From an uncultured Flavobacteriaceae bacterium (GTDB lineage Bacteria; Bacteroidota; Bacteroidia; Flavobacteriales; Flavobacteriaceae), in the NCBI GenBank assembly GCA_947487895.1, contig CANKYF010000006.1, forward strand, positions 169,801-233,800: 64,000 nucleotides of DNA. The letters run 5' to 3'. Below the pieces are notes generated by a model, which saw only the letters and a program-made list of their open reading frames with translations, was not told where the DNA came from and did no database searches. Both the position numbers and the translations under genes were made by a program. Each line of letters starts with the position of its first letter. Positions within the stretch are counted from its first letter, which is position 1. Below are positions 26,326-35,388 of the stretch, one piece after another.

Positions 26326-26352
26326 AAAAAAAGCGACCTGTTGGTCGCTTTT
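26326..26352 (-). terminator. Terminator of the DUF4136 gene
   Basis: AAAAGCGACC / GGTCGCTTTT around a short loop, 7 bases after the stop codon on the minus strand and followed by T residues there. Confidence 0.8.
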
Positions 26353-26358
26353 CAATTT

Positions 26359-26919
26359 CTATTGTTGTGCTCCTGGAGGATATTTTTCCATTATTTTGGC
26401 AACAAACTCTTTAATTCTAGCTTCTTTTTTCTCCATATTTCTACTTAAGTAGCCAGTTCCCATACCTTGCCATATTAATTCTTTTTTTGTAGCATCTATA
26501 AGATCTATATATAAAGTGCCTTGTGTACTAGTACTAACAGTAGGTTGATTCCAACCCCAGCCCCATCCAGGACCCCAACCAGGTCCCCAGCCACCCCAAC
26601 CCCAGGCACCCATGCCCCAGTAGTTGTTGTAAACATCAACACGCTGTTGAGATTTAGTAAATAAGCTTATAAGTATATCTGGATTTTCAGATTTTGTGAA
26701 ACCTTTAGTCAAAAGTTCTGCTTCAATAGCTCTCAAAATTCTACGTTTATCTAGGTCACTTATTTCGGCTTTATCAATGCCAGTTTTAAAAAATGCAAAG
26801 GTTTTGTAATCGCCAAAACGTGCATTTGTATCATAATCTGCTGCAACTCTCACAGAGGAACAAGATGTGGCTACAACCAAAATAGCCAAAATTGGTAATA
26901 CTCTAAATAATCTTTTCAT
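26359..26919 (-). CDS. DUF4136 domain-containing lipoprotein
   Basis: 186 residues. Lipobox VATSC after a hydrophobic core, then the DUF4136 pattern: VAADYDTNARFGDYKTFAF, a helix with RRILRAIEAELLTKGF, PDILISLFTKSQQRV, a Gly/Trp/Pro-rich loop (WGMGAWGWGGWGPG) and GTLYIDLIDATKKELIWQGMG. Probably outer-membrane anchored. The Gly/Trp loop is common in the family. Function unknown. Confidence 0.92.
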   Translation of the reverse strand: MKRLFRVLPILAILVVATSCSSVRVAADYDTNARFGDYKTFAFFKTGIDKAEISDLDKRRILRAIEAELLTKGFTKSENPDILISLFTKSQQRVDVYNNYWGMGAWGWGGWGPGWGPGWGWGWNQPTVSTSTQGTLYIDLIDATKKELIWQGMGTGYLSRNMEKKEARIKEFVAKIMEKYPPGAQQ

Positions 26920-27063
26920 AGTGCAAAATTTTTAACGGTTCTAGTAAATTTAATAAAGAATTATCAACTAGGTTAAGTGTTGAACATTTTTAACTAAAAA
27001 TGCTTTCCGGTAAAAAAATAACATCAATAATCGTACCAATGGTGTGGTTGTTAGAGAGTTAAT

Positions 27064-27237
27064 CTATTTTTTGTTGCCCGCCCTAAGCGAAGTTGAAGGG
27101 TTATAACCATATGGGCAATGTCTACAACCACTCTCACAGCAATAGCCCCTTTTTAGGTGATATTGTTCTGTAAAACAGCGATAACCTTCAGGAGTTAAGT
27201 AGTAATCTCCGTCTTCTATTGGAATTATTTTTTTCAT
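27064..27237 (-). CDS. DUF5522 small Cys-rich protein, 57 aa
   Basis: Starts MKKIIPIEDGDYYLTPEGYR and contains the conserved Cys cluster KRGYCCESGCRHCPYGY, which looks like a small metal-binding site. This is the hallmark of the DUF5522 family. The last ten or so residues (STSLRAGNKK) are encoded by a sequence resembling a dispersed intergenic repeat (CCTAAGCGAAGTTGAAGGG on the plus strand), so the C-terminus may have been extended by repeat invasion. Divergent from the HExxH membrane protein gene. Confidence 0.8.
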   Translation of the reverse strand: MKKIIPIEDGDYYLTPEGYRCFTEQYHLKRGYCCESGCRHCPYGYNPSTSLRAGNKK

Positions 27238-27286
27238 TTTAACAAATATAGATTAATTTGGGTTGATTTTTGAATTATAACGATTA

Positions 27287-27625
27287 ATGATTTTAGTTTC
27301 AAAGTATTTGGTGCCCAAGGGATATACAGGAATGACCATTTTTCCATTTGTATTTGTAAAAACATCAAGTTTAAAGACCAATTGGGTATTAATTAATCAT
27401 GAAAAAATACATTTAAAACAACAGCTAGAGTTGTTAATTATTCCATTTTATTTAGTCTACGTTATTGAATTTATAGTTAGGTTAATTCAATATAGGAACT
27501 GGGGCAATGCCTATAGAAACATATCTTTTGAAAGAGAAGCTTATAAAAAAGAATTTGATTTAGAATACCTAGATAGGCGTCCTTTTTGGGCTTTTTTAAA
27601 GTATCTTCGCCTTGATGAATTTTAG
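27287..27625 (+). CDS. Small membrane protein with HExxH motif
   Basis: 112 residues. H38-E39-K-I-H42 (LINHEKIHLKQQLELL) followed by a transmembrane segment (IIPFYLVYVIEFIVRLI) and a charged tail. HExxH next to a membrane helix recalls M56/M48-type membrane metalloproteases, but the protein is far shorter than those, and I do not recognise a named family. The start ATG 27287 gives MILVSKYLVPKGYTGMTIFPF. The stop overlaps the next gene by 11 bases, so the two are translated from one message. Confidence 0.72.
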   Translation: MILVSKYLVPKGYTGMTIFPFVFVKTSSLKTNWVLINHEKIHLKQQLELLIIPFYLVYVIEFIVRLIQYRNWGNAYRNISFEREAYKKEFDLEYLDRRPFWAFLKYLRLDEF

Positions 27626-28526
27626 TCTTGAGAATAGTGTTAATGAACAGGTTGTTTTACCCAAAGAATGGGGTGTTGAGCTTTTCATTAAAAGAGAAGA
27701 TACCATTCATTCTTTTGTCTCAGGAAATAAGTATAGGAAACTAAAATACAACCTTAAAAAGGCAAAATCTTTGGGTTTTGATACACTTTTAACTTTTGGA
27801 GGCGCTTTTTCAAATCATATTGCAGCGGTAGCCAGTGCAGGAAAACTGCATGGGCTTAATACTATTGGAGTTATAAGAGGTGAGGAGCTAAAATCTAAAT
27901 TAGAAGAAAATGAGACACTTCGCTTTGCGAAATCCAATGGCATGCGCTTTGAGTTTGTTTCTAGAGCTATTTATAGACAGAAAACAGAAATAACTTTTCT
28001 TAATAGTCTTAAAAAGTTTTTTGGTGAATTTTATTTGATTCCTGAAGGAGGAACCAATGAGTTGGCGGTAAAGGGCTGTGAAGAAATTTTAACAGAGGCT
28101 GATAAAGATTTTGACGTTATTTGTTGTGCAGTAGGAACTGGAGGTACAATTTCAGGACTTGTAAATTGTTCAAAACCTAATCAAAAAGTTTTAGGTTTTC
28201 CTGCATTAAAAGGCGACTTTTTAAAAGAAGATATTAGTAAATTTGTAACCAAAACCAACTGGGATTTAATTGAAGATTATAGTTTTGGTGGTTATGCAAA
28301 AATAAATGAAGAATTAATAACGTTTATAAATGCATTTAAGATTGAAAACAACATTCCGTTAGATCCTATTTATACAGGAAAGATGATGTTTGGGGTTTTA
28401 GATTTAATAAAAAAAGGATTTTTTAAAAAAGGGACAAAAATTTTAGTGATTCATACTGGTGGTTTACAAGGAATAGCAGGAATGAATTCGATATTAAAAA
28501 AGAAACAATTACCTATCATAATATAG
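27615..28526 (+). CDS. 1-aminocyclopropane-1-carboxylate deaminase / D-cysteine desulfhydrase family enzyme
   Basis: 303 residues from ATG 27615 (MNFSLENSVNEQVVLP). PLP-dependent fold type II: SGNKYRKLKYNL carries the Schiff-base Lys, GGAFSNHIAAVASAG the substrate carboxylate loop, and GTGGTISGLVNC the PLP phosphate loop. The family deaminates ACC or D-cysteine and related amino acids; many bacterial members lack true ACC deaminase activity, so the substrate is open. Part of a tight run: HExxH protein, this enzyme, glucosaminidase, hemL. Confidence 0.9.
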   Translation: MNFSLENSVNEQVVLPKEWGVELFIKREDTIHSFVSGNKYRKLKYNLKKAKSLGFDTLLTFGGAFSNHIAAVASAGKLHGLNTIGVIRGEELKSKLEENETLRFAKSNGMRFEFVSRAIYRQKTEITFLNSLKKFFGEFYLIPEGGTNELAVKGCEEILTEADKDFDVICCAVGTGGTISGLVNCSKPNQKVLGFPALKGDFLKEDISKFVTKTNWDLIEDYSFGGYAKINEELITFINAFKIENNIPLDPIYTGKMMFGVLDLIKKGFFKKGTKILVIHTGGLQGIAGMNSILKKKQLPIII

Positions 28527-29279
28527 ATGAAAAAAGTACTGATAATAGCAATTTTAGCGAGTTTAGTGTTTAGTTGTAAAGCTAAAAAAGTTGTTGCCAC
28601 TCCAAAACCAAAAGTTGTTGTTCAACCAAAAGCAGCAGGAAAAGTATATGCTAATGACACCGAACGATATATTGATACTTATAGAGCTATTGCTCAAAGT
28701 GAGATGAAATTATATAACATTCCTGCAAGTATCACATTAGCGCAAGGAATTTTAGAATCTGGTTCTGGTAGAGGTAGGTTGTCTGTAAAGGCTAATAATC
28801 ATTTTGGTATTAAATGTCATGAGTGGACGGGTAAAAGAATTTATCATGATGATGATAAAAAAGGGGAGTGTTTTAGAAAATATAAAGAAGCTAAAACATC
28901 GTTTAGAGATCATTCTTTATTTCTTGCTGAAAGAAAACGCTATGAAAAATTGTTTAACAATAAACCAGGAGATTATAAAGCTTGGGCCAGAGGTTTAAAA
29001 TCTGCAGGCTATGCTACAGATCCTAAATATCCTCAAAAGCTAATTAGCTTGATAGAACGTTATGATTTGTATAAGTATGATGATGAAATATTAAAAAATA
29101 AAAGACTTGTTAGTGTAAAAGTAGTGCCTAAACAAAAAGTTCATGTAGTAGTTAAAGGAGATACGCTGTATTACATTTCTAAAATGCATAATATTAGTGT
29201 AGAAGATTTAAAAAGACTAAACAACTTAGAAGATAATACAATTAGCATAGGACAAAAACTGCAAGTTAATCTAGAGTAA
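28527..29279 (+). CDS. Glucosaminidase-LysM lipoprotein
   Basis: 250 residues. Lipobox LVFSC, a Lys/Pro-rich linker, then a mannosyl-glycoprotein endo-beta-N-acetylglucosaminidase-like domain (about 45-180: [33 protein letters not shown] with catalytic Glu in [23 protein letters not shown]) and a C-terminal LysM (about 205-250: [27 protein letters not shown]). It cleaves peptidoglycan glycan strands at the periplasmic face. Starts right at the end of the upstream gene. Confidence 0.95.
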   Translation: MKKVLIIAILASLVFSCKAKKVVATPKPKVVVQPKAAGKVYANDTERYIDTYRAIAQSEMKLYNIPASITLAQGILESGSGRGRLSVKANNHFGIKCHEWTGKRIYHDDDKKGECFRKYKEAKTSFRDHSLFLAERKRYEKLFNNKPGDYKAWARGLKSAGYATDPKYPQKLISLIERYDLYKYDDEILKNKRLVSVKVVPKQKVHVVVKGDTLYYISKMHNISVEDLKRLNNLEDNTISIGQKLQVNLE

Positions 29280-29283
29280 TTTT

Positions 29284-30570
29284 ATGATTTATAAAAGAAG
29301 TAGTGCTTTATTCACTGAAGCAGAAAAAGTAATTCCAGGAGGTGTAAATTCGCCAGTTAGAGCGTTTAAAGGAGTAGGAGGAACTCCAATTTTTGTAAAA
29401 GAAGCAAAAGGGGCTTATTTGTATGATGAAGACGGTAACCGTTTAATTGATTATATCAATTCATGGGGGCCAATGATTTTAGGACATGCGCACAAACCAG
29501 TGGTTGATGCGGTTGTTGAAAAAGCTCAAAAAGGAACATCGTTTGGTATGCCAACAGAAATTGAAACTAAAATTGCAGAATTAGCAGTTTCAATGGTGCC
29601 AAATATTGATAAGATTAGATTTGTGAATTCTGGAACTGAGGCTTGTATGAGTGCTGTTAGATTAGCGCGTGGTTTTACAAGAAAAGACAAGATTATAAAA
29701 TTTGCGGGATGCTATCATGGACATAGTGATTCTTTTTTAATTCAAGCAGGTAGTGGTGCTAGTACCTTTGGTACGCCAAATAGTCCGGGAGTAACTCAGG
29801 GTACAGCTAAAGATACTTTACTAGCTAATTACAATGATATTGAAAATGTTAAGGCGTTAATTGAAGCCAATAAAGGAGAAATAGCATGTATTATTATTGA
29901 GCCAGTAGCTGGAAATATGGGCTGTATTCCTCCAAAAGAGGACTTTTTACAAACGCTTAGAGCTATTTGCGATGCTAATGATATTTTGCTCATTTTTGAT
30001 GAAGTGATGACAGGTTTTAGATTATCTAAAGGAGGTGCGCAAGAGTTATTCAATATTAAAGCAGATATTGTTTGCTTTGGAAAAGTGATAGGTGGTGGCT
30101 TACCTGTGGGAGCTTTTGCAGCAAGAAATGAAATAATGAATCATTTAGCACCATTAGGTCCTGTATATCAAGCAGGAACTTTAAGTGGAAACCCGTTAGC
30201 TATGGCAGCTGGTCTAGCTATGATAAGTGAATTAAATAATGATACTGAGATATTTAATAGACTAGAAGCTAAAACTAAATATTTACATGAAGGCATAAGT
30301 AAAGTTCTAAATGAAAATGGTGTAGTTCATACAATTAATAGAGTAGGATCTATGATTTCTGTTCATTTTGATGAAGGCACCGTTGTAGATTTTACAACTG
30401 CTGCAAAAGGAAATAATGATACTTTCAAAAAATTCTTTCATGGATTGTTGAATGAAGGTGTGTATATAGCGCCTAGTGCTTTTGAAACTTGGTTTATAAC
30501 CGATGCTTTAAGTTATGATGATTTAGATTTTACAATAGAAGCTATTAATAAGGTTGCTAAAAATTTATAA
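29284..30570 (+). CDS. hemL: Glutamate-1-semialdehyde 2,1-aminomutase
   Basis: 428 residues, full length. PLP enzyme of the C5 haem pathway that converts glutamate-1-semialdehyde to 5-aminolevulinate. [35 protein letters not shown], and the PLP Lys in [16 protein letters not shown] are diagnostic. Last gene of a four-gene run, closed by a terminator at 30577. Confidence 0.97.
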   Translation: MIYKRSSALFTEAEKVIPGGVNSPVRAFKGVGGTPIFVKEAKGAYLYDEDGNRLIDYINSWGPMILGHAHKPVVDAVVEKAQKGTSFGMPTEIETKIAELAVSMVPNIDKIRFVNSGTEACMSAVRLARGFTRKDKIIKFAGCYHGHSDSFLIQAGSGASTFGTPNSPGVTQGTAKDTLLANYNDIENVKALIEANKGEIACIIIEPVAGNMGCIPPKEDFLQTLRAICDANDILLIFDEVMTGFRLSKGGAQELFNIKADIVCFGKVIGGGLPVGAFAARNEIMNHLAPLGPVYQAGTLSGNPLAMAAGLAMISELNNDTEIFNRLEAKTKYLHEGISKVLNENGVVHTINRVGSMISVHFDEGTVVDFTTAAKGNNDTFKKFFHGLLNEGVYIAPSAFETWFITDALSYDDLDFTIEAINKVAKNL

Positions 30571-30576
30571 AACTAA

Positions 30577-30611
30577 AAAAGGCAATTCAATATTTTGAAT
30601 TGCCTTTTTTC
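30577..30611. terminator. Bidirectional terminator after hemL
   Basis: AAAAAAGGCAATTCAA / TTGAATTGCCTTTTTT with loop TATT, between convergent genes. Confidence 0.88.
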
Positions 30612-30652
30612 ATTAACAAACTATAATCAATCAACTAACTTTTTATGCTTTC

Positions 30653-31108
30653 TTAAGATCTTTTTTTAGCTTTTCCTTTATGCTGTTTTCTTTTATGTAC
30701 CATTTTTGCCTGTAGTTTTTCCCACTTAGCAAATTGCTCTTTATTTAAAATGTTTTTCATTTTTTCTTTCATTGCAATTTGATGGTCTAGTATAGCATTG
30801 GCCATTGCATAACGTTCTTCAGACGTAGGTTTTTGTAATTCGCCACTTTCTTTTTTTGCTTTTCTAGCTGCCATTTTAGCTTTTCTAGTTTTTACGTTTT
30901 CTAGTAATATCTGTTTAACCTCTGCTTGTTGACTTTCATTTAAATCTAAATGAAGTGTCATTTTTTTTGTTTTTAATGTTGCTATTTGCTCTGGAGTGAA
31001 ATCATGCATTTTATGCATGCCATGTCTTTTGTTTTGATCTTTATCTTGCTGTGCAAAAGTTTGAATGCTTAGAAGTGCTACTGCGATTACTATTAACTGT
31101 TTCATCAT
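30653..31108 (-). CDS. Small periplasmic Lys/Met-rich helical protein (Spy/CpxP-like layout)
   Basis: 151 residues. Signal peptide MKQLIVIAVALLSIQTFAQ, a His/Met patch (RHGMHKMHDF), two LTxxQ-like turns (FTPEQIATLKTKKMTLHLDLNESQQAEVKQIL and LNKEQFAKWEKLQAKM) and a strongly basic C-terminus. This is the arrangement of flavobacterial DUF4890/Spy-like proteins, helical periplasmic chaperone-type proteins; the specific family name is a guess. Single gene. Confidence 0.78.
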   Translation of the reverse strand: MMKQLIVIAVALLSIQTFAQQDKDQNKRHGMHKMHDFTPEQIATLKTKKMTLHLDLNESQQAEVKQILLENVKTRKAKMAARKAKKESGELQKPTSEERYAMANAILDHQIAMKEKMKNILNKEQFAKWEKLQAKMVHKRKQHKGKAKKRS

Positions 31109-31202
31109 GTTTAAGTTTAAAAGGTTTGTTTGCTCTTTTGACTTAAACAGAACTGAAAGGTTTAACCCTGTTTTTATTTTAACTTGAAATTAACAAACTG
31201 AT

Positions 31203-32423
31203 TTATTGAAGAATAGGGATTTTTAAATGAACACCTGTTTGAAAATCAGGAGTATTATTTACCTGTAAATCTTGTTTGATGTAAAGGGCTAATTTATAAT
31301 TATAACGCCCATAAGTATATATAAAAGACCAGTTAGATAATGTTTTGTATAAGGTGCTAACCCCATTATGCCAACCACTATTAATTTCTTGCCATTTACC
31401 TCTTAAATGATAATAGTTAGCTTCTTCCTTTTTATTATAACGTGTTTGAGCTTGGAAGTTAATTCCAAAGGCATGATAATTTCCCTTTAAAGTTGGTTTT
31501 GTATATTCAATATTACCCTCTAAAGTACCTAAATATGTATTGTTACCTAAATCTATAGCATCATCATTAAACTTAATTAAGTTTTTATGTAAAACGTTAA
31601 TGCTTAAGCCTAAGTTTAATAGGTGTTTGTTTTTAAAAGTATATTGCTTTACTACATTGGCAGAAAGTCCAAAATCTATAGTAGGGCTGAATTTAGACGT
31701 GTTAATCCCTAAATGATTTCCAAAATTGATGTAAATGTTTCTGGTTTTATTTATTGTTAGATCAGGATAGAAATGATGAGAAAACTCTAATCCTCCTATA
31801 AAGAAGTCATTATTATTTAGTTTAAGAATGTTTCCGTTTCTATCTAAATATTCAAAATTAACTTGATTTAATCCGTAGTATCGTCTTCCAAAGGGGTCTT
31901 CACCACCTACAATATTACTATGAAACCATTCTATAGTTTCATCACTTGTAAAAAAGGAAAATGGATGTTTCCCATTGGTAATAAAATAAGATCTTAGGTT
32001 TATTGTTAATTCGTGTTGTTTTGCAATGGGTAAGATAAAGCCAATTCTAAATTCCTTGATAATGGCATCAATGACTATGTTTAAATAGTCAGCAGGAGTG
32101 GTTTCTTGATCGATAAAGTTAAATGAACGATCATACCAGATGGTATTTTTAAATTTTTCTCTTATTTCTAGGTCTTTTGGGAGGTAAGCTTCTAAAAAAG
32201 GGTGAAAAGTGTTGCCACTGGTATAATTAAAACTAAGTGATTTATTTTTAGAGGGTTTAAGCTTAAAATTGGTGTTAATTCTAGAATTAAAAATACCAAA
32301 ATGATGAGTACTTAAAAGTGATGGGTTATCAATACCATTTTTAATTGATAAACTGTCTTTTTCTTGTGCAAAAAAAGATACTGAAAAACAGAATGCTAAA
32401 ATTAAAAAGCACTTTTTTAACAT
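31203..32423 (-). CDS. Predicted outer-membrane beta-barrel protein, 406 aa
   Basis: Signal peptide FLILAFCFSVSFFAQ, followed by alternating aromatic/hydrophobic strands through the C-terminus (HELTINLRSYFITN, LTINKTRNIYINFGNHLG, NWSFIYTYGRYNYKLALYIKQDL, TGVHLKIPIL) ending in a hydrophobic residue pattern typical of outer-membrane proteins. No known family recognised. Same strand as, and 23 bases downstream of, the 501-aa helical protein. Confidence 0.68.
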   Translation of the reverse strand: MLKKCFLILAFCFSVSFFAQEKDSLSIKNGIDNPSLLSTHHFGIFNSRINTNFKLKPSKNKSLSFNYTSGNTFHPFLEAYLPKDLEIREKFKNTIWYDRSFNFIDQETTPADYLNIVIDAIIKEFRIGFILPIAKQHELTINLRSYFITNGKHPFSFFTSDETIEWFHSNIVGGEDPFGRRYYGLNQVNFEYLDRNGNILKLNNNDFFIGGLEFSHHFYPDLTINKTRNIYINFGNHLGINTSKFSPTIDFGLSANVVKQYTFKNKHLLNLGLSINVLHKNLIKFNDDAIDLGNNTYLGTLEGNIEYTKPTLKGNYHAFGINFQAQTRYNKKEEANYYHLRGKWQEINSGWHNGVSTLYKTLSNWSFIYTYGRYNYKLALYIKQDLQVNNTPDFQTGVHLKIPILQ

Positions 32424-32446
32424 GCCGCAAATATATGTAAAAAGCC

Positions 32447-33952
32447 TTAATAGTTACCTGTTTTAATGACTTCTAATGTTGTTTCAAAGATGGGCTTTTT
32501 TATCATTTTACTTTTTAACCATGCATAAAAACTCATAACAAAAATATCTTCTCGTTCAGGGCTAATCCATTCAAAAGAACTTTCCACAATATTGTAAAAC
32601 TTTTCAGAGGTAACCTCTTCTGGATTTTTATAATATCGTTTTACAAGCTCTAAAAAGGTAATGGCACGTTCTTTATTAGAACCTTTTAAATATTTGTAAT
32701 AGTTTCTTTGAAAACTTAATAATCTAGATTCTATTAAATCAATATTACCCAATTCTATATGTAATAATATTTCGGTTAAGTTCTTTTTTAAAACCCAATC
32801 AATTCCTGCTTTTTCAGAATACCATTTATCACTATGATAAAATTTAGAAAATATATTTAGAGCTTTTGTAAATGCTTCTTTTTGAAAGTAAAACATAATT
32901 AGACTTAAATGAATATCTAAAAGAGATTCAATATCAGTATGTTTTTTATTAATTATAGGTGTTAATATATTAATGGCTTCATCTTGTTTCCCAGAAAAGT
33001 TTAAGTTTAATGATAAAAGTAATTTGTGTTTTAAATTAAAAGTGTTGAAATACTTTTTTTGCTGTTTCAACATTTCAGAATGCATTAGATTTAAATAGTG
33101 ATTAGACTGCTTAAACTTTTTATTTCTGAAGTATGTATTGGCAATCATATATAATATTTGAATATGATAGAAAGGTTGCTTTTCTTCATTTTTATAAGAG
33201 ATTATAGAATTATATGTTCTAACTAAAAAAGATTCAATCCTCAAATAATCATTACTTGCAAATGCAGAAAAACTTACAATGCTTAATAATTGATATAAAG
33301 ATTTGAAAGATATATTCTCATTGAGATTTATTTGATATTCTTTGAACAAGGAATTAAGGATGTCTTCAAAATCTATTATTTCTCCTTTATATGTTATAGC
33401 ATTTAATGTTTGTTTTAGTTTAGCATAAACAATATTGAGTTTTTCTTCTAAAAGGTGTTTGTTCTTATTGTTATTGAATTTATCAATAAGTTCATCTAAA
33501 TTTAAGGAAGCATTGTGAACGGCATATTGAATTTGCGTATGGTATATTTCGTTTAGCAGAACAAAAAGGTGTTGTTCTTGAGCTAATATTTCAGCTTTGT
33601 TAAGAATTTTATAGGCTGGTGCATATTGTTTTTGCTGGAGAAAATGGCGTGAAGCTAAGATATATTTAATAACGTTGTTTTCAATAGAGCTTTCTTCTAA
33701 TAGTCTATTATTGGCTGTGAAATTTATGATAGATTGATATAAACGTTTGCGTAATGCATGATAGGCATCTTTTTTATGGCTTCCATAAAGCTTAATACAA
33801 ATGTCTTTAGATTCTAAATTATTGTTGAGTAATAACTTAAATAAAGCAATGTTTTTAGTGTCATTTCTCTTATTGTTTTTTTCTAAAAAATAGACAAATC
33901 GCTGTCGTTCTTCAGTAGAAAATGAAGAAATAATACGTGTTAAGTCATTCAT
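32447..33952 (-). CDS. Helical-repeat cytoplasmic protein of unknown function, 501 aa
   Basis: No signal peptide. Mostly alpha-helical with TPR-like spacing (LLNKAEILAQEQHLFVLLNEIYHTQIQYAVH; FYHIQILYMIANTYFRNKKFKQSNHYLNLMHSEML). The start MNDLTRIISSFSTEERQRFVYFLEKNNKRNDTKN resembles a group of flavobacterial proteins of unknown role that I cannot name. It forms a two-gene unit with the downstream beta-barrel protein, so a shared envelope role is possible. Confidence 0.7.
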   Translation of the reverse strand: MNDLTRIISSFSTEERQRFVYFLEKNNKRNDTKNIALFKLLLNNNLESKDICIKLYGSHKKDAYHALRKRLYQSIINFTANNRLLEESSIENNVIKYILASRHFLQQKQYAPAYKILNKAEILAQEQHLFVLLNEIYHTQIQYAVHNASLNLDELIDKFNNNKNKHLLEEKLNIVYAKLKQTLNAITYKGEIIDFEDILNSLFKEYQINLNENISFKSLYQLLSIVSFSAFASNDYLRIESFLVRTYNSIISYKNEEKQPFYHIQILYMIANTYFRNKKFKQSNHYLNLMHSEMLKQQKKYFNTFNLKHKLLLSLNLNFSGKQDEAINILTPIINKKHTDIESLLDIHLSLIMFYFQKEAFTKALNIFSKFYHSDKWYSEKAGIDWVLKKNLTEILLHIELGNIDLIESRLLSFQRNYYKYLKGSNKERAITFLELVKRYYKNPEEVTSEKFYNIVESSFEWISPEREDIFVMSFYAWLKSKMIKKPIFETTLEVIKTGNY

Positions 33953-34101
33953 TTAATAGTCAGTTATTAAAATATTAATCCTTAAAAATAAAGTATTTTT
34001 TCATTTTTATTATAAATATATCGTCAGTTTTTTGTGTAAATAGTTTTTTTAATGCCTTTAAAGTTTAGCAGTTTTGCTTCATAATCATTAAAACAAATAT
34101 T

Positions 34102-34587
34102 ATGAATTATCAAACATCAATTTCAGTAGAAAAGAAATCTGAAGATTTAAAGAAAAAGAAAGAAACTAAAGTTTTTGATCAAAAACCTACATCTGCTTTT
34201 ATAGGTGCTTCTTGGTTTGCTTTGTTAACAGGGATGGTGTCTTTTTGTATAGGATTGTGGAATTCTGATATGTTACTGAATGAAAAAGGGTATTATTTTA
34301 CGGTACTACTTTTTGGGTTATTCTCTGTAATTTCTGTACAAAAAGCGGTGAGAGATAAATTAGAAAATATACCAGTAACAGAGATTTATTATAGTATTAG
34401 TTGGTTTACAACAATAACTTCAGTTGTACTGCTAATAGTTGGCTTATGGAATGCAGATTTACTATTAAGTGAAAAAGGCTTTTATGGTATGGCGTTTCTA
34501 CTAAGTTTATTTGCTGCTATTGCGGTGCAAAAAAATACAAGAGATACTAAATATATAGAAAGAAATATAGAGGAAGAGATTAAGTAA
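34102..34587 (+). CDS. YiaA/YiaB family inner membrane protein
   Basis: 161 residues containing two copies of a two-helix module: [29 protein letters not shown] and [29 protein letters not shown]. The internal duplication with conserved GLWN(S/A)D(M/L)LL(N/S)EKG is the YiaAB signature. Inner membrane; function unknown. Followed by a terminator, so transcribed separately from the next cluster. Confidence 0.93.
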   Translation: MNYQTSISVEKKSEDLKKKKETKVFDQKPTSAFIGASWFALLTGMVSFCIGLWNSDMLLNEKGYYFTVLLFGLFSVISVQKAVRDKLENIPVTEIYYSISWFTTITSVVLLIVGLWNADLLLSEKGFYGMAFLLSLFAAIAVQKNTRDTKYIERNIEEEIK

Positions 34588-34654
34588 TAAGAACATATTT
34601 TAAAATCAACACAAAACACCTTAAGGTTAGTTTTGATGATTGGTTAGCTAACTG

Positions 34655-34687
34655 AAACCTCGTAACTGTTAGGTTGCGGGGTTTTTT
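34655..34687 (+). terminator. Terminator after the YiaA gene
   Basis: AACCTCGTAAC pairs with GTTGCGGGGTT (two wobbles), followed by six T. It abuts the next gene. Confidence 0.75.
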
Positions 34688-34698
34688 AAATGTTGAAT

Positions 34699-35385
34699 AT
34701 GAAAACAAAAATAACCTCTTGTTTAACGGCGTTTTCTAAAGAGAAACTAATTTCTGATAGAAGACGGATTCTAGAAATTTTAGCTGTAGCATTAACAGCA
34801 ATAGGGAAGTTCATTTTTATGGATTATCTAGATTTTAGATTTTCTTATGTGGTTTTTGCTATAAGTATTTGGACACTGTATGTTTTTAATAGATATAAAA
34901 AAGAAAAAAATATTTTAAAGTATTGGGGATTTAGAACTGATAACTTTAAAAAAGTTTGCAAATTAATGCTACCATTTGGTTTAGTTTCCATAATTATATT
35001 TTTAGCATTAGGCTATTCTCAAAAAACTATTAATGTAACGTGGCATATTTTACCGCTCTTAATTACATACCCCATTTGGGGAGCTATTCAACAGTTTTTA
35101 ACTATAAGTTTAATTGCTGGTAACTTAAAAGACATGAAAAGTTTATCGCTAAATAAATTTTTAATAGTTTTAATAACAGCAATTCTATTTTCTTTAGTGC
35201 ATTATCCTTCAGTTTGGTTAATGATAGGAACTTTTGTTTTGGCATTGTTTTATGGTATTCTTTATTTAAAAGAAAAGAATGTTTTTGCTATGGGAGTGTT
35301 TCATGGCTGGTTAGGAGCACTTTTTTATTATACAGTTGTAAATAGAGACCCTTTTGAAGAAGTCTTTTTAAATATTATAAATTAA
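34699..35385 (+). CDS. CPBP-like intramembrane protein lacking the Glu-Glu motif
   Basis: 228 residues from ATG 34699; ATG 34690 is possible but sits in the terminator tail. About seven hydrophobic helices. The late motifs fit CPBP/CAAX-protease membrane proteins: FSLVHYPSVWLM (F-x3-H type) and GVFHGWLGALFYY (H motif). Where the catalytic EExxxR should be, the sequence reads WGAIQQFLTI, so the two Glu are Gln and peptidase activity is doubtful. First gene of a three-gene run with DUF2157 and GDYXXLXY proteins. Confidence 0.72.
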   Translation: MKTKITSCLTAFSKEKLISDRRRILEILAVALTAIGKFIFMDYLDFRFSYVVFAISIWTLYVFNRYKKEKNILKYWGFRTDNFKKVCKLMLPFGLVSIIIFLALGYSQKTINVTWHILPLLITYPIWGAIQQFLTISLIAGNLKDMKSLSLNKFLIVLITAILFSLVHYPSVWLMIGTFVLALFYGILYLKEKNVFAMGVFHGWLGALFYYTVVNRDPFEEVFLNIIN

Positions 35386-35388
35386 AAA

